Below, one piece after another: positions 44,450-52,829 of a stretch of 64,000 nt of DNA. The stretch is from JAKACA01 sp052143575 (GTDB taxonomy: Bacteria > Actinomycetota > Acidimicrobiia > Acidimicrobiales > Bog-793). A program made the translations under genes and the position numbers. Position 1 is the stretch's first letter. Each line of letters begins with the position of its first letter. Under the pieces are notes generated by a model. It saw nothing but the letters and a program-made list of their open reading frames with translations. It ran no database searches and was not told the origin of the DNA. The stretch is taken from NCBI GenBank assembly GCA_052143575.1, contig JBKQSP010000014.1, forward strand, positions 62,001 to 126,000, in the 5' to 3' direction.

Positions 44450-46178
44450 CCCCGTGCCGATGCCCACGCCTGCTGGCGAGGGCTTCGACCGTACCGCTGC
44501 CCAGTTGCGGGGCGTCCTGCGCCTCGCCCGGTCGCTCGCCTCCATGGAGGACGAGCAGACCCTCATCCATATGGTCGTGAACACGGCCCGCTCCGCCCTC
44601 GGCTACTCGGCCTGCGTGCTGGCGTTGAAGGGCGACGACGGCAACTTCCACCACCGTGCCGCCGCCGGCGTGCACGTGGCTGATGACCGGGCCTTCCGGA
44701 GTCTCGTCGTCAGCGCGGCGGCCTTCGAGGCGCTCACCCACTCCTCCATCGCCCTCGGCGGCGTCCACTGGGTGCCCCCGGGCCATGCCGTGCGAGACCG
44801 CGAGGACGTGCGGGCGGCCATCGTGTCGACCGGTGTCTCCGTGCCGCCCCGCACCTGGCAACCGGGCTCCCTCCTGTTCGCCCCGCTCATCGACTCCGAC
44901 GGCAATGCCATCGGCTTCATCAACCCGGACGACCCGCTGTCAGGGGAGCTGCCACAGCCCGAGCAGGCGCTCATGCTGGAGACGCTCGCCGAGCTGACCG
45001 TCGTCGGCCTCGAGATCGTGCGGGCGCGTTCCACGGAACGAGCCGCCAGGGCAATCGCCGAGGCGCAGCGCGGGCAGCTGGAGGCTTTGATGGCCGCCAG
45101 TGCCCGCGTGCGCGGCGACGTCGCGCTCGACGAGGTGCTGCAGGGCATCGCCGGTGCCATGTCGAACGCCGGTGGTTTCGAGCGGGCCGCCATCTACCTG
45201 CTCGACGAGGGCGAGCGCCTCGAGATGCGGGCCAGCATCGGGCTGTCGGCGGCCGAGGACGCCGAGCTGCGGGCGAACGCCGTCTCCCTGGCGGAGTTTG
45301 CCCCCGCGATGCGGCCGGACATGGTCATCTCGCGCTCCTTCCTCTTCGACCACCGCCGCTTCAGCATCCCGGCCGAGCTCGACGCCAAGCTCAACACGCC
45401 CGAGCCGGATCCTGATTGGAAAGAAGGCCAGTGGCACGCCGAGGACATGCTGACGGTTCCCCTCGTCGGCATCGCCGGTCAGGTGATCGGTCTCATCTCC
45501 CTCGACGAGCCGAAGAACGGCCTCCTCCCGGACCGCGCCCACGTGCAGGCGCTGGAGTTCTTCGCCGACCAGTGCGCCACGGCCGTCGAGCACGCCCGCG
45601 AATTCGAAGCCGTCCGAGTGGAGGCGCAGACCGATCCCCTCACGGGCCTCGCCAACCGGCGTGCCCTCGTGATCGCCGTCACGCGGGCGATGGAGCGCCT
45701 GCGTCAGCGTGACGAGCCGAGCACCGTGCTGTTCATCGACATCGACCACTTCAAGCCCGTGAACGACACCTACGGCCACTCGCAGGGCGACCTCGTGCTG
45801 CAGTGGATCGGGCGCGCCCTCTCGGACCGCCTGCGCAAGCGTGACATGCTCGCCCGCTACGGCGGCGAGGAGTTCGTCGCTCTCCTCGGCGACACCGAGC
45901 TCGACGAGGGCATGGCGATCGCCGAGGCGCTGCGTGAGCGCATCGCCTCGCTCGACTCGACGAAGCTCACGGGCGAGCTGCCCATCCGGATATCCATCGG
46001 GGTGGCCCCCATCTCGAAGGACTTCGTGACGGCCGACGACGTCCTCGCCCTCTCGGACGCCGCCATGTACGAAGCCAAGCGCCGAGGCCGCAACCAGGTC
46101 TGGGTGGCCGGGCTCGGCGGCGCCCCCGACGAGCGCCCGTTCCGGGCCCGGCCGTCGCGGGAGCCACCGGCGACGTGA
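44439..46178 (+). CDS. GAF-GAF diguanylate cyclase
   Basis: This soluble 579-residue protein should make c-di-GMP from GTP. Two GAF-type sensor domains (about 15-195 and 205-385) precede a GGDEF domain (about 400-560) with DIDHF, RYGGEEF (about 473-479) and a C-terminal YEAKRRGRNQV. An RKRD placed five residues before GGEEF supplies the inhibitory I-site RxxD, so it is probably feedback-regulated. The first 15 residues are Pro-rich (MPASPVPMPTPAGEG). It may be translationally coupled to a short upstream frame, and its stop overlaps the VOC gene. Confidence 0.9.
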   Translation: MPASPVPMPTPAGEGFDRTAAQLRGVLRLARSLASMEDEQTLIHMVVNTARSALGYSACVLALKGDDGNFHHRAAAGVHVADDRAFRSLVVSAAAFEALTHSSIALGGVHWVPPGHAVRDREDVRAAIVSTGVSVPPRTWQPGSLLFAPLIDSDGNAIGFINPDDPLSGELPQPEQALMLETLAELTVVGLEIVRARSTERAARAIAEAQRGQLEALMAASARVRGDVALDEVLQGIAGAMSNAGGFERAAIYLLDEGERLEMRASIGLSAAEDAELRANAVSLAEFAPAMRPDMVISRSFLFDHRRFSIPAELDAKLNTPEPDPDWKEGQWHAEDMLTVPLVGIAGQVIGLISLDEPKNGLLPDRAHVQALEFFADQCATAVEHAREFEAVRVEAQTDPLTGLANRRALVIAVTRAMERLRQRDEPSTVLFIDIDHFKPVNDTYGHSQGDLVLQWIGRALSDRLRKRDMLARYGGEEFVALLGDTELDEGMAIAEALRERIASLDSTKLTGELPIRISIGVAPISKDFVTADDVLALSDAAMYEAKRRGRNQVWVAGLGGAPDERPFRARPSREPPAT

Positions 46179-46549
46179 TCGACCACGTCAACGTGCAGGT
46201 CTCCGATGTGGCGACGAGCCGCCGGTTCTACGAGCCGCTCCTCATGACGCTCGGCGTGAGCGTGGCCGCGGGCGAGGACACCTGGGTGGGATTCCTGTTC
46301 GGTGGGGACGGCGGCTCGTTCTGGCTCATCCCCGCCGAGCGCTCCGGCGACCGAGAGCTGCACGTCGCCTTCAGGGCGCCGTCGCGGGCACACGTGCGCG
46401 ACTTCCATGCCGCCGCCGTCGCCAATGGGGCGGAGATCCTCTACCCGCCGCAGCTGTTTCCCGAGTACCACGAGCACTACTTCGCCACGTTCGTCCGTGA
46501 CCCGGACGGGCACAACATCGAGGCCGTCTGCCACATCGCCGAGACGTGA
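46175..46549 (+). CDS. VOC-superfamily (glyoxalase-like) protein
   Basis: This 124-residue vicinal-oxygen-chelate fold protein has two beta-alpha-beta-beta-beta halves. MIDHVNVQVSDVATSRRFYEPLL opens it and FVRDPDGHNIEAV closes it, the usual start and finish of the family. His at residue 4 and the late Glu (NIEAV) could bind metal. The substrate is unknown. GTG overlaps the cyclase stop by 4 bases, so it is co-translated with a c-di-GMP enzyme, a pairing that may be chance. Confidence 0.85.
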   Translation: MIDHVNVQVSDVATSRRFYEPLLMTLGVSVAAGEDTWVGFLFGGDGGSFWLIPAERSGDRELHVAFRAPSRAHVRDFHAAAVANGAEILYPPQLFPEYHEHYFATFVRDPDGHNIEAVCHIAET

Positions 46550-46618
46550 GCATGGCGGCGCAGGGGTGGCAGCTGCTGCCGCCGTCGTACCGCTCCCGGT
46601 CCGGCCGGGTCGGTCTCG

Positions 46619-46624
46619 TAGACT
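46619..46624 (+). promoter_or_regulatory. Putative -10 (TAGACT) of the mutase gene
   Basis: TAGACT, 7 bases, then GTG 46632. It supports that GTG as the start of a leaderless mRNA. Confidence 0.45.
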
Positions 46625-46631
46625 CGCCGGC

Positions 46632-48290
46632 GTGAGCGACGACGTGGCTGGTGACGCGAACTCGGGCAACTGGGACGAGTGGCGCCGACAATTCGAATCG
46701 TCGTCCATACGGAAAGTCGATTACGAGACGCTCTCGGGCGTCCCCCTCCAGCCGGTCTACGGGCCGGGCGACGAGCTGCCCGGTCTCTACCCCTACACGC
46801 GTGGCCCCTATGCGTCCATGTACCGGTCGAAGCTCTGGACGATGCGCCTCTTTGCCGGCTTCGGCACGGCGGAGGACACCAACGTTCGCTTCAAGGAGAT
46901 CCTCCGCTCCGGGGGAGACGGCCTCTCGACTGCCTTCGACCTCCCCACCTTGATGGGACGCGACTCCGACGACCCCGAGTGCCTCGGCGAGGTCGGGCGC
47001 TGCGGCGTGGCGGTCGACACCCTGGCCGACGTGGAGGACCTCTTCGCCGGCATCGACCTCGCCGAGGTGACGACGTCCATGACGATCAACTCGCCGGCAG
47101 CGGTGCTGCTGGCGATGTACCTGGCGGCGGCCGAGAAGAACGGGACAGAGCGAGCACGGCTCGGCGGCACGATCCAGAACGACATCTTGAAGGAGTACCA
47201 AGCCCAGAAGGAGTACGTCTTCCCGCCGCGGCCCTCCGTGCGCATCGTCACCGACATGATCCGTTACTGCTCGGCGGAGATGCCGAAGTGGCACACCGTG
47301 TCGGTCTCCGGCTACCACATCCGCGAAGCCGGCTCGACGGCCGCCCAGGAGCTGGCCTTCACGCTCGCCAACGGCTTTGCCTACGTGGAGGCCGCCGTGG
47401 CGGCCGGTCTCCCGGTGGACGAGTTCGCCCCCCGTTTGAGCTTCTTCTTCAACGCCCACCTCGACTTCTTCGAGGAGATCGCCAAGTATCGGGCGGCCCG
47501 GCGCATCTGGGCGCGTTGGCTGCGGGAGCGGTACGGGGCGGTGAGCGAACGTTCGCTCCAGCTCCGCTTCCACACCCAGACGGCCGGCTGCTCGCTGACG
47601 GCGCAGCAGCCCGAGGTCAACATCGTCCGCACCGCCATCGAGGCCCTCGCCGGCGTCCTCGGCGGCACGCAGAGCCTGCACACGAATTCGATGGACGAGG
47701 TACTCGCCCTCCCGACCGAGAAGGCGGCTCGCATCGCTCTGCGGACCCAACAAGTCATCGCCCACGAGATCGGCGTCACCCACGTCGCCGACCCGCTCGG
47801 CGGCTCGTACTTCGTCGAGGCGCTCACCGACGAGATGGAGCGCCGGGCGGAGGAGGTCTTCGCCCACCTCGACGAGCTCGGGGGCGGGTCGATCCTCGAG
47901 GGGGTCTACGCGGGCATCGAGGCCGGTTGGTTCCAGGGCGAGATCGCCCAGGCCGCTTACGACTACGAGCAGAAGGTCTCCTCTAACCGCCGCGTCGTGG
48001 TCGGTGTGACGGGCTACTTCGAGGGCAACGAGGAGGGGCCGCCCCCGATCCTCCACATCGGCCAGGAGGTCGAGGAGCTGCAGAACAAGCGCCTTGCCGA
48101 CGTCCGGTCGCGTCGCTCCGGTGAGGCCGTCACCGCTGCCCTCGACGAGGTTCGGGCGGTCGCATCCCAGCCCGACGCCAACCTCATGCCGGCGATCCAC
48201 CGGGCCGTCCTCACCTATGCGACCGTCGGCGAGATCATGAACGCCCTCGCCGATGTCTTCGGCCGCTGGCACGAGACGGCGAGCATCTGA
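46632..48290 (+). CDS. Methylmalonyl-CoA mutase, catalytic (TIM-barrel) subunit
   Basis: This 552-residue protein is the substrate-binding domain of a B12-dependent acyl-CoA mutase interconverting methylmalonyl-CoA and succinyl-CoA. Family motifs are PYTRGPYASMYR, GTAEDTN, FDLPTLMG, GTIQNDILKE, ISGYH-type SVSGYHIREAG and TQSLHTNS. The Tyr in ASMY and the Arg in PSVRIV correspond to the carboxylate-recognising pair of methylmalonyl-CoA mutase, whereas isobutyryl-type enzymes have Phe/Gln there. It lacks the C-terminal B12-binding domain (DxHxxG), so a separate cobalamin subunit must exist outside the window. The start is GTG 46632; earlier in-frame codons overlap the VOC gene. Confidence 0.92.
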   Translation: MSDDVAGDANSGNWDEWRRQFESSSIRKVDYETLSGVPLQPVYGPGDELPGLYPYTRGPYASMYRSKLWTMRLFAGFGTAEDTNVRFKEILRSGGDGLSTAFDLPTLMGRDSDDPECLGEVGRCGVAVDTLADVEDLFAGIDLAEVTTSMTINSPAAVLLAMYLAAAEKNGTERARLGGTIQNDILKEYQAQKEYVFPPRPSVRIVTDMIRYCSAEMPKWHTVSVSGYHIREAGSTAAQELAFTLANGFAYVEAAVAAGLPVDEFAPRLSFFFNAHLDFFEEIAKYRAARRIWARWLRERYGAVSERSLQLRFHTQTAGCSLTAQQPEVNIVRTAIEALAGVLGGTQSLHTNSMDEVLALPTEKAARIALRTQQVIAHEIGVTHVADPLGGSYFVEALTDEMERRAEEVFAHLDELGGGSILEGVYAGIEAGWFQGEIAQAAYDYEQKVSSNRRVVVGVTGYFEGNEEGPPPILHIGQEVEELQNKRLADVRSRRSGEAVTAALDEVRAVASQPDANLMPAIHRAVLTYATVGEIMNALADVFGRWHETASI

Positions 48291-48304
48291 GCGATCGAGC
48301 GGCG

Positions 48305-48790
48305 GTGGCGAGATCGAGGGTCAGCGCCGGCTTGCTCCTGTATCGCCTCGGTCCCGGCGGGGGGCTCGAGGTCTTGATCGCCTTCCCGGGAGGGCCGATC
48401 TTTGCCCGCCGCGACGAGGGCTACTGGACCGTGCCGAAGGGTGAGTACGAACCGGAGGAGGAGCCGCTGTCCGCGGCGTGCCGCGAGTTCGCAGAGGAGC
48501 TCGGGAGCGCACCGCCCGAGGGCGAGCGCATCGACCTCGGCTCCATCACCCAGAAGGGCGGCAAGGTCGTGCGCGCCTGGGCACTGGAAGGCGATCTTGA
48601 CACCTCGACCGTCGTGAGCAACGAGTTCGAGATGGAATGGCCGCCCCGTTCGGGCACTCGTGCCCGCTTCCCCGAGATCGCCCGGGCGGAGTGGTTCGCC
48701 CCCGAGGAGGCCAGGCGCAAGCTCAAGGCAGCCCAGGTTCCCTTCCTGGACCGCCTCGAGGCGGCGCTCCGCTCCGCCGGGCGCCTCTGA
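48305..48790 (+). CDS. NUDIX hydrolase
   Basis: This 161-residue pyrophosphohydrolase has the complete Nudix box G46-X5-E52-X7-R60-E61-X2-E64-E65-X-G67 (GEYEPEE, REFAEELG). The N-terminal SAGLLLYRLG and WTVPKGE are typical of the diadenosine-polyphosphate/NTP-pyrophosphohydrolase-like DR1025 group. The substrate is not predictable. It starts at GTG 15 bases after the mutase stop, so it is probably co-transcribed. Confidence 0.88.
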   Translation: MARSRVSAGLLLYRLGPGGGLEVLIAFPGGPIFARRDEGYWTVPKGEYEPEEEPLSAACREFAEELGSAPPEGERIDLGSITQKGGKVVRAWALEGDLDTSTVVSNEFEMEWPPRSGTRARFPEIARAEWFAPEEARRKLKAAQVPFLDRLEAALRSAGRL

Positions 48791-48820
48791 GGCCCGCCGT
48801 CACCTCTCGGCACACAGCGC

Positions 48821-48826
48821 TACCGT
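48821..48826 (+). promoter_or_regulatory. Putative -10 (TACCGT) of the KstR-like gene
   Basis: TACCGT ends 8 bases before GTG 48835, which places the transcription start at the beginning of the gene and the operator on top of it. Confidence 0.45.
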
Positions 48827-48834
48827 TGGTCGGC

Positions 48835-49419
48835 GTGAAACAGGAACATGTTTCAATTGCCACCGAGCTGCGCGGTACCCAGCAGGCGCGGCGCCGCCGC
48901 GTGATGGAGGCGGCCATGTCCCTTGCTTCAGAAGGCGGATACGAGGCCGTGCAGATGCGCGACGTCGCCGAACGAGCGGACGTCGCCCTCGGCACCGTCT
49001 ACCGGTATTTCAACTCGAAGGACCACTTGCTGGCGGCGTCGCTCGTGTACTGGAACGACCAGCTCGCCGACGTGCTGCGGGACGCCCCGGTCACGGGCGG
49101 CGACGCCGCCCAACGCGTCGCCAACCTGCTGGAGCGCTCCATGCGGGCGATGAGCCGGCAGCCTCGGCTCGTGGCCGCCCTGCTGGCGGCCATGTCCTCG
49201 CTCGAGCCGGGCGTGACCGAATGCCGCGAGCGCGTGGCCACGACGATGGAAGGCCTCATGGTGCGAGCCGCCGGCGACGGTGCCCCGCCCGACATCGCCG
49301 AGCGCACCCGCATCCTCGGGCACGTCTGGAACTCGGCCCTGCTCAGCTGGATCCACGGCACGCTCGACAGTCGCAGGGCCGTGGCGGATCTCGAGGTCGC
49401 CTGCCGGCTCCTGCTCTGA
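48835..49419 (+). CDS. kstR: KstR-like TetR-family repressor
   Basis: This 194-residue TetR regulator has an N-terminal helix-turn-helix with GGYEAVQMR, ADVALGTVYRYF and SKDHLL. Those phrases, and the C-terminal HVWNSALLSWI and DLEVACRLLL, resemble what I recall of mycobacterial KstR, the acyl-CoA-responsive repressor of cholesterol catabolism. A palindrome overlaps its own start codon, and a KstR-type box lies in front of the neighbouring DUF35-thiolase operon. GTG 48835 was chosen from the TANNNT spacing; an upstream frame would add 66 residues read through the NUDIX gene. It converges with an acyl-CoA dehydrogenase. Confidence 0.82.
   Translation: MKQEHVSIATELRGTQQARRRRVMEAAMSLASEGGYEAVQMRDVAERADVALGTVYRYFNSKDHLLAASLVYWNDQLADVLRDAPVTGGDAAQRVANLLERSMRAMSRQPRLVAALLAAMSSLEPGVTECRERVATTMEGLMVRAAGDGAPPDIAERTRILGHVWNSALLSWIHGTLDSRRAVADLEVACRLLL
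48836..48855. promoter_or_regulatory. Autoregulatory operator (TGAAACA-N6-TGTTTCA)
   Basis: A perfect palindrome with 7-base arms and a 6-base spacer overlaps the start of the TetR gene. Its right half contains AGGAACATGTTTCA (48842-48855), which differs from the KstR consensus TNNAACNNGTTNNA only at the first base. Binding here would cover the transcription start. Confidence 0.6.
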
Positions 49420-49463
49420 GTCGCCGGCGGCCTCGCCGGTCTGGCGGTGTCGTGGCCGCCGGC

Positions 49464-50627
49464 TCAGCGTCCGGCGGCGCGGGCTTCTGCCCAGGACTTG
49501 CCCGCCTCGACGTCGCTCTCGTGCGGCAGGCCGAGCACCCGCTCGGCGATGATGTTTCGCTGCACCTGCGAGGTCCCGCCGCCGATCGTCAGGGCGGGGG
49601 CAAAGAGGTACCCGTAGGCCCAGGTGGCGTTTCCATCCCCGAACGGGGCGGCATCGGCCAGCATCCCGGCGGCGCCGCAGAGATCCTTTGCGAGCGCCAT
49701 GATCTCCTGGCCGTGGTCGTCGGCGAGCGCCTTGCGGAGGGAGGCCTCCGGCCCGGGGGAACGACCGGCCAGCGTGGCGACGAGCGTCCGCAGCCGGATG
49801 AGGCGGAGCGTCTCGGCGTGGATGTAGAGCTGCGCCAGGCGCTGACGCAGCTGGGCGTCGGCGCAGCCGCCGGAGCGGCGGACGAGTTCCACGAGATCAT
49901 TTGCCGTCGGCCCGCGACCCCAGAGGGCACCCTCTCCCGAGAGCGAGACGCGCTCGTTGCCGAGGGTGACTTTCGCCAAGGCCCAACCGGCGTTCTCCTC
50001 CCCCACGCGGTTGGCGACCGGGATGCGCACTTCGTCGAGGAACACCTCGTTGAAGTTGTGCGCCCCCGTCATCTCGACGATGGGGCGCACGGTGACGCCG
50101 GGGGCGTCCATCGGGCAGATGAGGTACGTGATGCCGTGGTGCTTTTGGGCCGCCGGGTCGGTGCGGCAGATGAGAATGCCGAAGGCGGCCGCGTGGGCAT
50201 ACGAGGTCCAGATCTTCTGGCCGTTCACGACATAGGTGTCGCCGTCCCGTGTCGCCCTCGTCGAGAGGTTGGCGAGATCTGATCCGGCGTCCGGCTCGGA
50301 GAAGAGCTGGCACCAGATCTCCTCGCCGGCGAGCAACGGGAGCAGGTAGCGCTGCTTCTGCTCCACTGTGCCCGCATGGATGATCGTCGGTCCCGCCCAG
50401 CCGATCCCGATGGCGTTGTCGGGCCGTCGCACCCCGGCACGGCGGAGCTCGTCGTCGATGACGAGCTGATGGATCGGGTCGGCTCCGAGGCCCCAGGGCT
50501 GTGGCCAGTGCGGGGCGACGTAGCCCGCCTCGGCGAGCTGGCGGCCCGACGGGCTCGGGTGTGACTCGAGCCATGCCCGCACGGCCCCCCGCCGCGGATC
50601 GTCCTCACCGGGCAGCGACAGGTCCAT
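49464..50627 (-). CDS. Acyl-CoA dehydrogenase (FadE-like)
   Basis: This 387-residue flavoprotein should introduce an alpha,beta double bond in an acyl-CoA. QLFSEPDAGSDLA (FAD/substrate loop), GQKIWTSYAH and the C-terminal GGGTSQVQRNIIAERVLGLP are the usual signatures. The position that holds the catalytic Glu in medium-chain enzymes (YEGTSQ) is Gly here (GGGTSQ), so the base must be elsewhere, or the protein pairs with a second subunit as in the alpha2beta2 steroid FadE enzymes. It is divergent from the DUF35-thiolase operon and shares its promoter region with the KstR-type box. TANNNT (TACCGT) lies 5 bases before ATG 50627. Confidence 0.9.
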   Translation of the reverse strand: MDLSLPGEDDPRRGAVRAWLESHPSPSGRQLAEAGYVAPHWPQPWGLGADPIHQLVIDDELRRAGVRRPDNAIGIGWAGPTIIHAGTVEQKQRYLLPLLAGEEIWCQLFSEPDAGSDLANLSTRATRDGDTYVVNGQKIWTSYAHAAAFGILICRTDPAAQKHHGITYLICPMDAPGVTVRPIVEMTGAHNFNEVFLDEVRIPVANRVGEENAGWALAKVTLGNERVSLSGEGALWGRGPTANDLVELVRRSGGCADAQLRQRLAQLYIHAETLRLIRLRTLVATLAGRSPGPEASLRKALADDHGQEIMALAKDLCGAAGMLADAAPFGDGNATWAYGYLFAPALTIGGGTSQVQRNIIAERVLGLPHESDVEAGKSWAEARAAGR

Positions 50628-50632
50628 GGCGA

Positions 50633-50638
50633 ACGGTA
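50633..50638 (-). promoter_or_regulatory. Putative -10 (TACCGT) of the acyl-CoA dehydrogenase gene
   Basis: TACCGT on the minus strand ends 5 bases before ATG 50627, the same hexamer as for the KstR-like gene. Confidence 0.35.
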
Positions 50639-50720
50639 GCCCGAGAGACGGCGGAGCTGCCGCACAGCGGCCGGCGCCGCCGCCGAGCGGCCGCAGCGCC
50701 AGGCCGGCGTCACCGGCACG

Positions 50721-50742
50721 AAACTAGAATCTGTTCTAGTTT
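50721..50742. promoter_or_regulatory. KstR-type operator (AAACTAGAA-N4-TTCTAGTTT)
   Basis: A perfect palindrome with 9-base arms. Its core TAGAATCTGTTCTA (50725-50738) matches KstR consensus TNNAACNNGTTNNA with one mismatch (AAT for AAC). It sits 6 bases before the DUF35 start and overlaps its -10, so a bound repressor would block transcription. The surrounding intergenic DNA is otherwise GC-rich, which makes this AT-rich block conspicuous. Confidence 0.7.
50737..50742 (+). promoter_or_regulatory. Putative -10 (TAGTTT) of the DUF35 gene, inside the operator
   Basis: TAGTTT is the right arm of the palindrome and lies 6 bases before ATG 50749. TAGAAT in the left arm (50725-50730) is a second candidate. 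Confidence 0.4.
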
Positions 50743-50748
50743 TTCCGC

Positions 50749-51717
50749 ATGGAGCTGCTGCGGGCGCACCACGTGAGCGAGTACCCGTACCACCGCTCGG
50801 TGGGAGCGGTGTTGGGGGGTTTCTTCTCGGGTTTGCGCGACGGGCGCATCGAAGGCGTGCGAGGCGACGGGGGCCGCGTGATCGTCCCTCCGACCGAGTA
50901 CGACCCGCTCTCGGCGATGCCGACGGGCGAGAGCGTGACGGTGAGCGACGTCGGTACGGTCACGACCTGGTGCTGGGTCGCCCATCCGCTGCCGCACCAT
51001 CTGCTCGACCGCCCGTTCGCCTTTGCCCTCGTCATGCTGGACGGCGCCGACACGGCTCTTCTGCACTACGTCGACGCCAGGTCGATGGAGGCCATGTCGA
51101 CGGGCATGCGGGTGCGGGCCGTCTGGCGGGCCGAACGGCACGGCCACATCTGCGACATCGCCGCCTTCGTGCCCGAGGCCGAGGCGGGCGACGGCCTCGT
51201 GCCCCGCAACACGGCCGAGCTGGACGAGCCGGTCCCTCCCGTCAGCCAGATCGTCACCCCCATCCGGCTGGAGTACGACGTCACGGCCGGCCACGCTCAG
51301 TCGGCGTTCCTGCGGGGGCTCGTGGACGGCAGGTTCCTCGGCCGGCGTTGCCCGGTGTGCCACAAGGTCTACCTCCCGCCGAGAGGGGCCTGCCCGACCG
51401 ACGGCGTGCCCACGACCGATCTCGTCGAGTGCGGGCAGCGCGGTGTCGTGACAACGTTCTGCATCGTCAACGTGCCGTTTCGAGGCCAGGCGATCGAGCT
51501 GCCGTACGTGTGCGCCCAGGTGCTGCTCGACGGCGCCGACATCCCCTTCATGGCCCTGATCCAGGAGTGCGCGGCGGCGGACGTGCGAATGGGCATGCGT
51601 GTCGAGGCCGTCTGGCGGGAGCCGGCGGATCGCCTGCCGAGCCTCGAATCGCTCAAGCACTTCCGGCCGAGCGGCGAGCCGGACGCCCCCTACGAGTCCT
51701 TCAAGGCTCATCTCTAG
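50749..51717 (+). CDS. Tandem DUF35 (OB-fold/zinc-ribbon) acyl-CoA-binding protein
   Basis: This 322-residue protein consists of two DUF35 units (about 1-150 and 175-322). The second has a rubredoxin-like ribbon CPVCHKVYLPPRGACPTDG with three Cys (fourth position Asp), and the first has lost all of them (VIVPPTEYDPLS). Both are followed by OB-fold strands with repeated phrases such as LLDGAD and MGMRVEAVWR / TGMRVRAVWR. DUF35 proteins partner thiolase-like aldolases such as Ltp2, and a tandem DUF35 next to two thiolase-fold genes resembles Rv3521-ltp4-ltp3 of Mycobacterium. First gene of the operon, under the KstR-type box. Confidence 0.85.
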   Translation: MELLRAHHVSEYPYHRSVGAVLGGFFSGLRDGRIEGVRGDGGRVIVPPTEYDPLSAMPTGESVTVSDVGTVTTWCWVAHPLPHHLLDRPFAFALVMLDGADTALLHYVDARSMEAMSTGMRVRAVWRAERHGHICDIAAFVPEAEAGDGLVPRNTAELDEPVPPVSQIVTPIRLEYDVTAGHAQSAFLRGLVDGRFLGRRCPVCHKVYLPPRGACPTDGVPTTDLVECGQRGVVTTFCIVNVPFRGQAIELPYVCAQVLLDGADIPFMALIQECAAADVRMGMRVEAVWREPADRLPSLESLKHFRPSGEPDAPYESFKAHL

Positions 51718-51744
51718 GATCCCGAGGAGACCCGGAGGTGACCG

Positions 51745-52829
51745 ATGAGCCGTGACGTCGCCGTCGTCGCCTTCGCCCAGACGCCCATGGTGCGCCGGGT
51801 CGAGGACGCCAACGAGGTCGAGCTCGTGATGCCCGTCGTGACGGAGGTTCTCCGGGCGACGGGTCTCGGGATCGCCGACATCGGCGTGACCGTCTCGGGT
51901 TCGACCGACTACCTGATGGGGGTGCCCTTCAGCTTCGTGGGCGCCCTCGACGCCGTCGGTGCCTGGCCGCCGATCGAGGAGAGCCACGTCGAGATGGACG
52001 GCGCTTTCGCCCTCTACGAGGCCTGGGTGCGCCTGCAGCTCGGCGACATCGACTCGGCCCTCGTGTACTGCTTCGGCAAGTCCTCGCCGAGCGCATCGCT
52101 CGCCGAGCTGCTCACCTTGCAGCTCGACCCCTACGTCATGGCACCTCTCTGGCCGGACGCCCTCTCGGTGGCGGCGTTGCAGGCCCGCGCCGGGCTCGAC
52201 GCCGGCCTCTACACCGAAGCGGACATGGCCGCCGTGGCCGCCCGGAGCAGGGCGGCGGCCGCCTCCAACGTCTTCGCCCAGCTGAAGGGCTCACCCCCCG
52301 CAGAGGCCCTCTTGCAGGAGCCGTACCTCGTCGCCCCGTTGCGGCGTCACGACTGCCCACCGGTGAGCGACGGCTCGGCCGCCGTCATCCTCGCCGCCGG
52401 CGACACCGCCCGCCGCCTCGCCTCGAGGCCCGCTTGGATCCGCGGCATCGACCACCGCATCGAAACCCACTCGCTCGGCGCCCGCGACCTCACCACCTCG
52501 CCCTCGACGGTGGCAGCCGCCCGGGGAGCGGGCGCCTTCGGCCAAGAGGCGGGCGGCGTCCCTACGGCCGGCGTCGACGTCGCCGAGCTGCATGCCCCCT
52601 TCAGCCACCAGGAGCTGATCTTGCGCGCCGCCCTCGGCCTTCCCGACGACGTCTCGGTCAACCCGTCGGGGGGAGCGCTCGCTGCGAATGCACTCATGGT
52701 CGCCGGCCTCGTCCGCATCGGCGAGGCGGCCGCCCGCATCTCGTCGGGTGAGGCCCACCGGGCGCTGGCGCACGCCACCTCGGGGCCGTGCCTGCAACAG
52801 AACCTCGTCTGCCTGCTGGAGGGGGAGTG

